From Mycobacterium sherrisii (GTDB lineage Bacteria > Actinomycetota > Actinomycetes > Mycobacteriales > Mycobacteriaceae), in assembly GCF_002102355.1 (NCBI RefSeq), contig NZ_LQPT01000040.1, positions 150,961 through 214,960 on the forward strand: DNA of 64,000 nt, in the 5' to 3' direction. The notes under the pieces are model-generated. The model did no database searches. It saw nothing but the letters and a program-made list of their open reading frames with translations, and was not told the origin of the DNA. Position numbers and translations under genes: made by a program. Below are positions 8,683 to 17,158 of the stretch, one piece after another; the first letter of the stretch is position 1; the number at the start of each line of letters is the position of its first letter.

Positions 8683-9843
8683 CTAGTCGACGCGCCGAAG
8701 CGTGTCCGGGGTGAGATCTTTGAGCGTGGGATAACCGTCGACGGCCATGATGAGGTCCGCTTCGGCCAGGATCGAGCGCAGCACGTGCACGATGCCGTCG
8801 ACGCCGCCGAGCGCCAGCCCGTAGGCGTACGGTCGGCCGACGCCCACCGCGGTCGCCCCCAGCGCCAGCGCCTTGACGACGTCGGCGCCGTTGCGGATCC
8901 CCGAGTCGAACAGCACCGGCAGCCCGTCGGCCGCTTCGACCACGCCGGGCAGGCAGTCCAGCGCGGGCAGACCGCCGTTGGCCTGGCGACCGCCGTGCGT
9001 GGAGCAGTAGATGCCGTCGACACCGCCGTCGCGGGCGCGGCGCGCGTCGTCGGGATGGCAGATGCCCTTGATGATTAGGGGCAGGTCGGTCAGCGACCGA
9101 AGCCAGGCGAGGTCGTCCCAGGTCAACGGGTTCCCGAACGTCGTGATCCACTGCAGCACGGCGGCTTGCGGGTCCTCCTCGGGCGGGCGCGCCAGGCTGG
9201 CACGGAAGACCGGATCGCTGGTGTAGTTGCTCAGGCAGTGCCCCCGCAGCTGAGGGAAGTTGGCCGTGCTCAGGTCGCGGGGACGCCATCCCGGAATCCA
9301 GGTGTCCAGGGTGACGATGATGCCCTTGAACCCGGCGGCTTCGGCGCGTTGCACAAGGCTGGCGGCCAGCTCCCGGTCCTTCGGCGTGTACAGCTGGAAG
9401 AAGCCGGGGGTGTCGCCGAATTCGGCGGCGACGTCCTCCAGCGGGTCGGCGGTCAGGGTGGAAACCACCATGGGGACCCCGGTGGCGGCGGCCGCGCGCG
9501 CGGTGGCCAGGTCGCCGTGACCGTCCTGCGCGCAGATGCCGATGACGCCGATCGGCGCCAGGAACACCGGCGACGGCAGGGTCAGGCCGAACAACTCCAC
9601 CGAGAGGTCACGCTCGGCGGCGCCGACGAACATGCGCGGTATCAAGCCCCAGCGATCGAACGCCTCCCGGTTGGCCCGCTGCGTGCGCTCATCGCCGGCA
9701 CCGCCGGTGACGTAGGACCACACCGACGGCGGCATCGCCCGCTCGGCGCGCGTCTCCAACTCCGCGAACGCCATCGGCAGCGCGGGCGCCACCCCACCCA
9801 GTCCCTTGAAGTAGATCTCGTTCTGGTAGTCGCCGTATGCCAT
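8683..9843 (-). CDS. FMN-dependent alpha-hydroxy-acid oxidase, lactate 2-monooxygenase-like
   Basis: The 386-residue flavoenzyme is closely similar throughout to M. smegmatis lactate 2-monooxygenase: [17 protein letters not shown] at the start, [29 protein letters not shown] and [12 protein letters not shown]. That enzyme turns L-lactate and O2 into acetate, CO2 and water. The family motif SNHGGRQ reads STHGGRQ here: the catalytic His and the Arg are kept but the Asn is Thr. A related hydroxy acid may be the true substrate. It lies 33 bp from xerC and 24 bp downstream of the siderophore-interacting protein, all on one strand. I do not recall a counterpart at this place in M. tuberculosis. Confidence 0.85.
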   Translation of the reverse strand: MAYGDYQNEIYFKGLGGVAPALPMAFAELETRAERAMPPSVWSYVTGGAGDERTQRANREAFDRWGLIPRMFVGAAERDLSVELFGLTLPSPVFLAPIGVIGICAQDGHGDLATARAAAATGVPMVVSTLTADPLEDVAAEFGDTPGFFQLYTPKDRELAASLVQRAEAAGFKGIIVTLDTWIPGWRPRDLSTANFPQLRGHCLSNYTSDPVFRASLARPPEEDPQAAVLQWITTFGNPLTWDDLAWLRSLTDLPLIIKGICHPDDARRARDGGVDGIYCSTHGGRQANGGLPALDCLPGVVEAADGLPVLFDSGIRNGADVVKALALGATAVGVGRPYAYGLALGGVDGIVHVLRSILAEADLIMAVDGYPTLKDLTPDTLRRVD

Positions 9844-9867
9844 GCGTAGAGAATGCCAGCCGGGCCG

Positions 9868-10731
9868 TCAGGCTTTCGCCGACTGTGCCCCGGATTCCGA
9901 CTCGGCCAGTTCCTTCTTCCATTGCCGGAAGGTCTCCTCGGTGCGGCCGCGGCGCCAGTAGCCCGAGATCGACGACGACCACTTGGCGTCGATGCCGCGC
10001 TCCTTGCGGATGAACGGCCGCAGATTGTGCATGACGGTTTGGGCTTCCCCGTGGATGAAGACATGCACCTGCCCGGGCAACCACAGCGTGGTCGTGACCG
10101 CCTCGATCAGCGGGGCGAAGTCGCCGGCACGGTCCTCGGTCACCAGGTCGGCCCGGCCGCCGCGGTACACCCAGTTCACCTGCATGCCGTCCGGGGCGGT
10201 CAACGGGATCTCGTCTTCGGGACTGGCCACTTCGATGAATGTCTTGCCGACTGCGTTGGGCGGCAATGCCTCCAGCGCGGTGGCGATGGCCGGCAGCGCC
10301 GACTCGTCACCGGCCAGCAGATGCCAGTCGGCCGCGGGATCCGGCGTGTAGGCCCCGCCGGGACCCATCAGATAGATCACCTGACCGGGCTGTGCCGACG
10401 CCGCCCAGACGCCGGCGACGCCGTGCTCGCCGTGCACGACGATGTCCAGCGCGATCCGGCGGGCGGCGGGGTCGACCTTGCGGACGGTGAGGGTCCGCAC
10501 GGACGGCCGCTTCTCGGGCGGAAGCACGGAGAAACTGTCCAGGGTCAACGGCTGCGGCAGCGCGGCGACGTCGATGTCGTCGGCGGCGAAGACCAGCTTG
10601 ACGTACGAATCGGTGAACTTGCTCGGAACAAAGGTGTCGAACTGGTCGCTGCCCAGCGTCACGCGCACCATATGCGGCGCGATCTGCTCAGTACCGACGA
10701 CTTCGAAACGTTGAAGGGGTCGACCTGCCAC
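9868..10731 (-). CDS. viuB: Siderophore-interacting protein (ViuB/SIP family)
   Basis: The 287-residue flavin-dependent ferric-siderophore reductase starts at GTG with GGAGGA upstream, which argues against the longer reading up to 11067. Features are the N-terminal FAD-binding barrel (about 10-125, with RTLTVRKVD), the siderophore-interacting segment MGPGGAYTPDPAADWHLLAGDESALPAI and a C-terminal GYWRRGR motif. It should release iron from imported siderophores (in mycobacteria, mycobactin or carboxymycobactin) in the cytosol by reduction to Fe2+. It matches Rv2895c in position (next to xerC in M. tuberculosis) and in length (283). No IdeR box is evident in the 121 bp before it. Confidence 0.88.
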   Translation of the reverse strand: MAGRPLQRFEVVGTEQIAPHMVRVTLGSDQFDTFVPSKFTDSYVKLVFAADDIDVAALPQPLTLDSFSVLPPEKRPSVRTLTVRKVDPAARRIALDIVVHGEHGVAGVWAASAQPGQVIYLMGPGGAYTPDPAADWHLLAGDESALPAIATALEALPPNAVGKTFIEVASPEDEIPLTAPDGMQVNWVYRGGRADLVTEDRAGDFAPLIEAVTTTLWLPGQVHVFIHGEAQTVMHNLRPFIRKERGIDAKWSSSISGYWRRGRTEETFRQWKKELAESESGAQSAKA

Positions 10732-10795
10732 GTGTCCTCCTGTCCAGACCCGGCCCCAGCCGACTATACGAGCCGGCCCGTCGCCGCAGGTCGGC

Positions 10796-10828
10796 CGCCA
10801 CGGCGGTACGCAAATGCGCCGTGCGGCG
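10796..10828. promoter_or_regulatory. Imperfect inverted repeat upstream of the IclR gene
   Basis: CGCCACGGCG (10796-10805) and CGCCGTG-C-GGCG (10817-10828) form an inverted repeat with one inserted base. It lies 25 bp before the IclR start and between divergent promoters, a place where IclR proteins often bind their own operator. Binding is inference only. Confidence 0.35.
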
Positions 10829-10852
10829 GGGCCAAACCGGGACAATGGACAG

Positions 10853-11683
10853 ATGAGCGAGGGAGAGCTGAGCGACGCCGAGAGCTTGCACATTCCACCG
10901 CTGGCGCCGTCGCGGACCCTGTCCGCGGGGATGAAGCCGTTGCTGGTCTTGGCGAAGATTCGCGGCATCATGGACGCCTTTACGCTGTCGGAACCCGAGT
11001 TGACGCTCAGCGAAATCCGCACCCGGACCGGGTATCCGACGTCGACGGTGCAGCGGCTGGTGGCCAATCTGGTGGCCGAGGAGTTTCTCGATCGGGTCGA
11101 CGACCGGTTCCGGATCGGCGCACGGGTCGCCTACTGGGCGGCCCCGGTGGCCAGCAGCATGGGCCTGCTCGATGCGGTGACGCCGGCGTTGGAGTCGCTG
11201 CGCGACGCCAGCGGGGAGACGGCGTGCTTCTTCCGTCGCGAGGGACCGTTCCGGGTGTGTGTCGCACTCGCGGAGACGCGGCACGGGATCCGCCGCGAGA
11301 TGCATATCGGCAAGATCATCCCGCTGCATGTTGGCTCGGCCGGCCGGGTCCTGATGGCCTGGGACGACGACGCGCTCACCGAGGTGCTCGGTTCGAGGCT
11401 GGTCCAATTCACCGACGCGACCGTCGTCGATCCGGATGTGTTGCGCAGCAAGGTCGATGAGACGCGCCGGATGGGTTTCGCGATCACCAGCGGCGAACGT
11501 GACGAGGGGGCGACCGGTGTCGCGGCCCCGGTGTTCGACTCGCACGGCCATGTACTGGGCGCGTTGATGATCAGCGGGCCCAGCTTCCGGTTCTCCCCCG
11601 AACTCGCCGGACGGTGGGCCGACAACGTCGTAGGGGCCGCCGATCAGGTGACGCGCACCCTGGGCGGCCGGCTCCCGTACTGA
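10853..11683 (+). CDS. IclR family transcriptional regulator
   Basis: The 276-residue protein has an N-terminal winged helix (about 30-95, LSEIRTRTGYPTSTVQRLVANLVAEEFLDR) and a C-terminal IclR effector domain. Blocks of that domain are GLLDAVTPALESLRDASGETACFF, the LHVGSAGRVLMAW turn and the GVAAPVFDSHGHVLGALMISGP segment that lines the ligand pocket. GACAAT 6 nt before the ATG suggests leaderless transcription. IclR proteins usually sense small carboxylates and control nearby catabolic genes. Here that could be the MFS/PE-PPE and CoA-transferase/lyase genes to the right, or the lactate-monooxygenase-like gene to the left. Confidence 0.9.
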   Translation: MSEGELSDAESLHIPPLAPSRTLSAGMKPLLVLAKIRGIMDAFTLSEPELTLSEIRTRTGYPTSTVQRLVANLVAEEFLDRVDDRFRIGARVAYWAAPVASSMGLLDAVTPALESLRDASGETACFFRREGPFRVCVALAETRHGIRREMHIGKIIPLHVGSAGRVLMAWDDDALTEVLGSRLVQFTDATVVDPDVLRSKVDETRRMGFAITSGERDEGATGVAAPVFDSHGHVLGALMISGPSFRFSPELAGRWADNVVGAADQVTRTLGGRLPY

Positions 11684-11692
11684 GTGCGGGCG

Positions 11693-12892
11693 CTAGCCGG
11701 CGGCGGGCGGCCGGGCGACGACGGTGGGACGCACGCCGTACCGGGGTGCCCTAGCGCCTCCGGCGCCCACCCCGGTTCCGGCGAGCGGCATGCCGCCGAA
11801 GACGTTGCCGGCGGGCGCGTCCGGGGCCTCCCTGATGTTGCTGACCGCCGGCAGCACAGCCCCGTGGGATGGTTCGGCCAACACGTTCTCGCCCCACCGG
11901 GCCGGAACCGATAGACGACCGACGGAGGTCGCGCCGCCCAACGCTCCTGCGACCGGAGCCCCCAGCCCGGACAGCCCGAGTCCCGCTGCCGGTGGAGCGG
12001 CGATCGCCGGTGCGGCCGCCGCCCCCGCACCCGCCGCGCCGCCCAGTGTGCCTGCGGATTTCGCGATCGTGACGAAGGTGTTGGCGATGCCGGCCGAGAA
12101 GAAGGGCAGGCCCTCGGTGTTGTAGAACGTGGTGGAAAACGGCGCGTAGTAGGTCAACAGGTCACCCAGCCATCCCAGCGGACCCGAGGTTAGCGCGTCC
12201 TTCACCGGGTCCCCCGGTGCCGCAGCCTGCGCACCGGTGGACAACTTCCCCAGCGCCGAGATGATCTGGCTCATCCTGCTGCGCAACGTGTTTTGCGCCG
12301 TGCCCGCCGTCGTACCAGTCGCCGCGGCGACCGAGTTGCTTTGCTGGGCCGCACCATCCGGGTTCGTCGCCTGGGGCGCAGAGGTAAATGGCTTGACCGC
12401 CGCGCTGCTCGCGGATCGACCCGCATAGTTGTACATCGTCGCCGAGTCGGTGGCCCACATCTCTGCGTACCGGGCTTCCAAAGCTGCTATGGCCGCGGCA
12501 TTTTGGCCCAGAACGTTCATGGAGAGCAGCTTCGTCAGATTGCGACGGTTGGCCGCGATCACGGGCGGCGGCACGACGGTGGCATGCGCCGTCTCGAACG
12601 CCGTCGCGGCGGACATGGCTTGGCTGGCCGCATCCTCCACCGCGGCGGCAGTGGTTCGCATCCATTCCACATAGGGGGTCACGGCTTGCACCATCGATGT
12701 CGACGCCTGCCCCAACCACTCCTCGCTGGACAGCGTGTTCAGCACCCTGTCGTAGCCCAGGGCTGCCGAATTCAGCTCGGCGGCAAGGGTATTCCACGCA
12801 GCGGCCGCTCCCGTCATCGACGCCGAGCCGGGACCGGCGTACATCAGCCCCGAGTTGATCTCCGGTGTCAACGCCCCGAAGTCGAGCACCAT
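11693..12892 (-). CDS. PPE family protein, PPE-SVP subgroup
   Basis: The 399-residue protein opens MVLDFGALTPEINSGLMYAG, the canonical PPE start. The 180-residue helical PPE domain contains the W-x-G turn in EEWLGQAS. The C-terminal half carries SVPARW, the SVPxxW signature of the SVP subgroup exported by ESX-5, and ends in a Gly/Ala/Pro-rich tail. It follows the PE gene by 6 bp, the usual PE-PPE pairing, so the two probably form a heterodimer. PPE45 (Rv2892c) lies in this chromosomal neighbourhood in M. tuberculosis, but orthology cannot be settled by eye. The role is likely at the cell surface or outer membrane. Confidence 0.9.
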   Translation of the reverse strand: MVLDFGALTPEINSGLMYAGPGSASMTGAAAAWNTLAAELNSAALGYDRVLNTLSSEEWLGQASTSMVQAVTPYVEWMRTTAAAVEDAASQAMSAATAFETAHATVVPPPVIAANRRNLTKLLSMNVLGQNAAAIAALEARYAEMWATDSATMYNYAGRSASSAAVKPFTSAPQATNPDGAAQQSNSVAAATGTTAGTAQNTLRSRMSQIISALGKLSTGAQAAAPGDPVKDALTSGPLGWLGDLLTYYAPFSTTFYNTEGLPFFSAGIANTFVTIAKSAGTLGGAAGAGAAAAPAIAAPPAAGLGLSGLGAPVAGALGGATSVGRLSVPARWGENVLAEPSHGAVLPAVSNIREAPDAPAGNVFGGMPLAGTGVGAGGARAPRYGVRPTVVARPPAAG

Positions 12893-12898
12893 GCCCCC

Positions 12899-13198
12899 TT
12901 AACCGGCTGCGATCGCGTTGGCGGCCTCGGTCGCCGCGTACGATCCGGAACTGAAAGCCAAAGCGCTGACGAACATTTCGTGAATCACCATCGCTTGTGC
13001 GCTGACCTGTTGATACAGCTGCGCGTGGGCCGCAAACTGCGCCGCGGTCAGTATTGAAACTTGGTCCGCGGCAGCGGGAATCACCTCGGTGGTCGGTACT
13101 GCCACCGCCGCGTTCTGGGCCGCGAGCCCATCGCCGATGGCGCGCAATGCGCCAGCGGCTTCCGTCAATGCTTCGGGTTGCGCGGTAACAAAGGACAT
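12899..13198 (-). CDS. PE family protein
   Basis: The 99-residue protein consists only of the PE domain: MSFVTAQPEALTEAAGALRAIG with the Pro-Glu pair at 8-9, two long helices, and YAATE (YxxxD/E type VII secretion motif) near the C-terminus. AAGGAG lies upstream of the ATG. It should pair with the PPE protein encoded 6 bp downstream and be exported by an ESX system, probably ESX-5, given the partner's SVP signature. Confidence 0.92.
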   Translation of the reverse strand: MSFVTAQPEALTEAAGALRAIGDGLAAQNAAVAVPTTEVIPAAADQVSILTAAQFAAHAQLYQQVSAQAMVIHEMFVSALAFSSGSYAATEAANAIAAG

Positions 13199-13271
13199 AT
13201 GATCTCCTTACTCGATTATCTCCGGTCTCCAGGAGCACTCTGGTGTTCGAAGTATGTTGCGGCTCAGTTAG

Positions 13272-14351
13272 TTACCCGGCCGATGGCGGACGGACGGTGA
13301 AGCGGGGGCGAAATCCGTATTCACGGGGCGGCAGGCCGCCGCGGTCACGTCTGCCACGCGCCGGCGCCAGTTGGCGCAGCAGCGCTTCCGGGCCGTTCGA
13401 CGGGCCGCTAACGCCCCCGGTGTTGATCGCGTGGACGATGGGGTGTTCTGCTGCCGTGGGCGTCGTCGCGGACCAGCCCGGTGGAACCGACAGCGAACCG
13501 ACCTTGGTTGACGAAGCCAGACTTGCCGAGATCAGCCCGCCCCCGAGACCGACGGGGGCCGCGAGGGCGGGCGGTGCGGCCAAGCCCACCGCGGCGGCAC
13601 CGACCAGATGCTCGGGCCACAGCGCGCCCATTTGCAAGAAAATCAGGGATCCCGCATAGACCATCGGCCAGTAGATGACGTCCAAGGGACCGAACAGAAG
13701 TCCCTTAACCTGGCTGGACAAGCTGTTGACCAGGTCGGTCAGCGATGCCGGCGGCGTCGACGGCGCGCCAGTCCCGGTCGCCGCCGCGGCAACCGCCGCG
13801 TGCTGTTGGGTCAGTCCGGCCTGGTCGGTGGTTTGTTGCGGCTCGGCGAACGGGACGAGCTGGGCGGCCGTCGACGCCAGGCCGGCATAGCCGTTCATGG
13901 CCGCGGCGTCCTGGGCCCACATCTGCGCGTAGGCGGCCTCGGTGGCCGCGATGGCCGCGGTGTTCTGTCCCAAGATGTTGGTCGCGATGAGCGCCAGCAG
14001 CTGCGCGCGGTTCTCGGCGATCACCGGCGGCGGGACCGTCATCGCAAAGGCCGTATCGAACGCCGAGGCGACGCTTTTGGCCTGGATGCTGGTTTGTTCG
14101 GCCAGCGCCGCGGCCGCGCTGAGCCAGGAGATGTAGGGCGTGGCGGCCGCCAGCATGGAGCGCGACGCCGGGCCGAACCAAGACGAGCTGGTCAGCTCGG
14201 CCGTCACCGCCGAATAGCTGGCCGCGCTCGAGGACAGCTCGGCCGCCAGGTAATCCCAGGCCGCGGCCGCGGCCATCATGGGTCCCGGCCCGGCACCGGC
14301 GTACATGCGGGCCGAGTTGATCTCCGGCGGTAGTGCCCCGAAATCGATCAC
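13272..14351 (-). CDS. PPE family protein, PPE-SVP subgroup
   Basis: The 359-residue protein starts MIDFGALPPEINSARMYAG. It has the helical PPE domain with W-x-G in SSSWFGPAS, a hydrophobic middle (about 220-290) and SVPPGW near 298, placing it in the SVP subgroup. It begins 16 bp after the stop codon of the MFS permease gene, so it is probably translated from the same mRNA. It is followed after 73 bp by the PE gene. The two PPE proteins share the same N-terminal plan but differ in the C-terminal half, which argues for an old duplication. Confidence 0.9.
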   Translation of the reverse strand: MIDFGALPPEINSARMYAGAGPGPMMAAAAAWDYLAAELSSSAASYSAVTAELTSSSWFGPASRSMLAAATPYISWLSAAAALAEQTSIQAKSVASAFDTAFAMTVPPPVIAENRAQLLALIATNILGQNTAAIAATEAAYAQMWAQDAAAMNGYAGLASTAAQLVPFAEPQQTTDQAGLTQQHAAVAAAATGTGAPSTPPASLTDLVNSLSSQVKGLLFGPLDVIYWPMVYAGSLIFLQMGALWPEHLVGAAAVGLAAPPALAAPVGLGGGLISASLASSTKVGSLSVPPGWSATTPTAAEHPIVHAINTGGVSGPSNGPEALLRQLAPARGRRDRGGLPPREYGFRPRFTVRPPSAG

Positions 14352-14367
14352 CGTTGCTCCCGGGCCG

Positions 14368-15738
14368 TCATGTCGGGTTGATTTCCTCGAGACTGCGGCG
14401 CGAGGTCCGCGGACCCAGCGTCAGGACGGCGACGATGACGACGACCAGCGCGGTTGCCACCACGGTGAACATCACGCCGGCGCCGTGCCGGTCCAGGATC
14501 GGGATGAGAACGAAAGGTGCTGCCCCACTGGATAATCGGGATAACGAGTAGGTCCAACCGACCGCGGTGGCGCGCACGCTCGTCGGGAAGATCTCCGCCT
14601 GGTACACGTGGTAGACGTTGGAGAAGACGTTGCTGGTGGCGGTGGTCAAAAAGCCGAAGAACACGATCGCCACGGCCGATGACTGCGTCGCGAACAGCAG
14701 TCCGAAGACGGCCAGGGCGACGACCGAGCCGACGAGCAGGAACTTGCGTTCGAACCTGGCCAGCAATGGGATGGCCGTCAGTGAGCCGATGGGATAGCCG
14801 AGAAACGACAACGCGCTGAACAACATCGACGACGTGACGGTGTAGCCGCGACTGACCAGCACCAGCGCGGCCAGGGTGCCGAACCCGTAGTAGCCGAAGG
14901 TCTGAAACAGGTGGAACACGATCAGCATCGCCACCCGGCGGTGGTAGGGGGCGCGCCGCAGCAGCGCCGGTTCCCGACGAGGTTCGGCGCGGGAGTCGTC
15001 GGTCACCGCATCGATTCGCAGGGCGGGCACATTCGACCCGGCGGCGAAGATATTCAAGGCCCGCTGGGCCTCGTCGATTCGTCCGGCATACACCAGCCAG
15101 CGCGGCGATTCCACGAGCCAGCGCTTGAGGGCGAACACGATGACGACCCCGCCGGAACCCAGGGCCAGCAGCCACCGCCACCCCGCGATGCCGAGCGGCG
15201 AGTGCTGGGTCAACCACCACGCCAGAAAGCCGACGAAGGGTACGGCGAGAAACGAACACGTGTAGGCGTAAGAGGCCAGCCGGCCACGGTGTTCTTTGGG
15301 TAAAACGTCGGCCAGATAGGAGTCGGCGACCGGATAGACGGCGCCGATGCCCACCCCGGCCAACAAACGCGCGAGTACCAGCAACGCGGGCGACGGCGCG
15401 AACGCGCCGGCCAGCGAGCAGGCGGAAAACCAGCCGAGGCCGAGCAGGAATGCTTTGCGGCGACCCATCCGATCGGCGAGGCGACCGAAAAATGCTGCGC
15501 CGAAGAACATTCCGATGAACGATGACGCCAGAACCAGCTTGAGCGCGGCGCCCCGCACGCCGAAGTCGTGGCTGAGCGTGGCGCTCATGGTGCTGGACAA
15601 GAAGATCTCGTAGATCTCGAAGAACAAGCCGAGTCCGACCGCCACGACGAGCTTGCGGTGCACCGCACCCACCGGCAAGCCGTCCAGCTGGGCGCCCACG
15701 GAATGTCCACTCCCGGTCCTGGTCGGTGCTGTGGTCAT
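14368..15738 (-). CDS. MFS transporter (sugar/organic-acid porter type)
   Basis: The 456-residue permease has twelve predicted membrane segments. The loop 2-3 signature GRLADRMGRRKAFLLG and the central-loop repeat QAEIFPTSVRATAVGWTYSLSRLSSG are typical of the sugar-porter and aromatic-acid/organic-anion symporter branch of the major facilitator superfamily. It probably imports an organic acid with protons across the inner membrane; the substrate is unknown. GAGAGGG precedes the ATG. It leads an apparent MFS-PPE-PE-PPE transcript and is divergent from a CoA-transferase/lyase pair that could use the imported compound. Confidence 0.88.
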   Translation of the reverse strand: MTTAPTRTGSGHSVGAQLDGLPVGAVHRKLVVAVGLGLFFEIYEIFLSSTMSATLSHDFGVRGAALKLVLASSFIGMFFGAAFFGRLADRMGRRKAFLLGLGWFSACSLAGAFAPSPALLVLARLLAGVGIGAVYPVADSYLADVLPKEHRGRLASYAYTCSFLAVPFVGFLAWWLTQHSPLGIAGWRWLLALGSGGVVIVFALKRWLVESPRWLVYAGRIDEAQRALNIFAAGSNVPALRIDAVTDDSRAEPRREPALLRRAPYHRRVAMLIVFHLFQTFGYYGFGTLAALVLVSRGYTVTSSMLFSALSFLGYPIGSLTAIPLLARFERKFLLVGSVVALAVFGLLFATQSSAVAIVFFGFLTTATSNVFSNVYHVYQAEIFPTSVRATAVGWTYSLSRLSSGAAPFVLIPILDRHGAGVMFTVVATALVVVIVAVLTLGPRTSRRSLEEINPT

Positions 15739-15867
15739 GCCGCCCTCTCGTCGTCGAGAGCCCGCCGCCCGAGCGCCGGGTCTACAAAGTGGGTTGTCAT
15801 CCGCATTGTGAGCAAAACGACAAGAACTGACTGTAGCGGGTCACGTCACGGGATGAAAGAGTCATTT

Positions 15868-15901
15868 CCCATATTGTGGGTTCTAATGCACGATGTGGGT
15901 T
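15868..15901. promoter_or_regulatory. Repeated TGTGGGTT boxes between MFS and CoA-transferase genes
   Basis: TGTGGGTT occurs at 15875-15882 and again at 15894-15901, 19 bp apart. The first copy is part of the palindrome CCCA-N5-TGGG (15868-15880). The boxes lie in the divergent promoter region immediately before the CoA-transferase start, a plausible operator for the nearby IclR protein. Binding is inferred. Confidence 0.4.
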
Positions 15902-15913
15902 ATGGAGGCAGAC

Positions 15914-17158
15914 GTGGGTAAGGGAGGAGGCAACGGATTGGATAAGGGACCGCTCGATCGGATACGGGTTCTCGAGCTGGGCAACTACATCGCCGCGCCG
16001 ACCGCGGGACGGTTGTTAGCCGATTTCGGTGCCGAGGTGATCAAGGTCGAGCGGCCGGTGACCGGCGACGAGCTACGGACGTGGCGGCTGTACTCGGGTA
16101 CGACCTCGATGCTGTTTCGCACCATCAACCGCAACAAGAAGTCCGTGGTGATCGACCTCAGCAGCGAATACGGCCAGGCGAGGGTGCGCGAGTTGGCCCG
16201 GGGCTGCGACATCGTGCTGGAGAACTTCCGGCCGGGCACCGTGGAGCGGTGGGGCATCGGCCCCGCCGAGTTGTGCGCGCAGAATCCGGACCTGATCTTC
16301 GTCCGCGTCTCGGCCTACGGGCAGACCGGACCGCGTCGGCACGAACCGGGTTTCGCCGCGGTGGCCGAAGCGATGGCAGGTCTGCGGGCACTCACCGGCG
16401 AACCGGACCGTCCGCCGGCACGCACTGGCGTGTCGATCGGCGACTCCATCGCCGGCATCTATGCCGCCTTCGGCGCGCTCGTCGCCGTGCACCGACGCCA
16501 AAAAGACCGGGTCGCAGGGCGATTGACGTCGATCGCCGACCGCACCGTGGACGTCGCGCTGACCGAGGCGGTCTTCTCGGTGATGGAGTCGCTGGTGCCC
16601 GAGTACGACGCCTACCAGGTGACCCGGACCCGTACCGGCGGTCGCATGGAGGGGATCGCCCCCTCGAATGCCTACCGATGCGCCGACGACCGCTGGCTGG
16701 TGATCGCCGGCAACGGCGACGGCATCTACCGCCGCTTGATGAACGTGATCGGCCGGCCGGACCTGGCCGAAAGCCCCCGCCTGGCCAACAACGCCCAGCG
16801 TTGGCAGGCCCGCGACGAGCTGGACGAGGCGATCAGCGCGTGGACAGCCACCAGGACTGCGCGCGAAGCACTTTCGGCGCTGGGGGCCGCCGCAGTTCCG
16901 GCCGGTCCGATCAACACGGCCGCCGACATCAAGGCCGATGAGCAGTTTCGGGCGCGCGGCATGATCCAGCACCTGCCGGTGTCGACCGGCACCGAGGTCC
17001 TGCCCGCCGTGGCGTTCCCCGGCATCGTGCCCCGCATCGGTGACCACGCCGCGGCGATCCGCAGCCTCGGACCGGATCTCGGTGAGCACACCGAGGAGAT
17101 CCTCGGCGCCCTGCCGCCGGACATTCGCACACTCGACATCAAGGAGGCGGTCCGATGA
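15914..17158 (+). CDS. CaiB/BaiF family (class III) CoA-transferase
   Basis: The 414-residue enzyme starts, as I read it, at GTG with GGAGG 5 nt upstream; in-frame ATGs at 15893 and 15902 are alternatives. Family III signatures are VLELGNYIAAPTAGRLLADFGAEVIKVE at the N-terminus, NRNKKSVVIDL, ENFRPGT and the catalytic aspartate D177 in GVSIGDSIAG. Enzymes of this family move CoA between carboxylic acids through a mixed anhydride. It overlaps the following HMG-CoA-lyase-like gene by 4 bp, so the CoA ester it forms is probably the lyase substrate. Candidate acids are 3-hydroxy-3-methylglutarate or citramalate. Confidence 0.9.
   Translation: MGKGGGNGLDKGPLDRIRVLELGNYIAAPTAGRLLADFGAEVIKVERPVTGDELRTWRLYSGTTSMLFRTINRNKKSVVIDLSSEYGQARVRELARGCDIVLENFRPGTVERWGIGPAELCAQNPDLIFVRVSAYGQTGPRRHEPGFAAVAEAMAGLRALTGEPDRPPARTGVSIGDSIAGIYAAFGALVAVHRRQKDRVAGRLTSIADRTVDVALTEAVFSVMESLVPEYDAYQVTRTRTGGRMEGIAPSNAYRCADDRWLVIAGNGDGIYRRLMNVIGRPDLAESPRLANNAQRWQARDELDEAISAWTATRTAREALSALGAAAVPAGPINTAADIKADEQFRARGMIQHLPVSTGTEVLPAVAFPGIVPRIGDHAAAIRSLGPDLGEHTEEILGALPPDIRTLDIKEAVR

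Noticed and set aside
9868-11067. Longer start for the siderophore-interacting protein
   Set aside because: The extra residues overlap the divergent IclR gene and are non-conserved; the GTG at 10731 has GGAGGA upstream.
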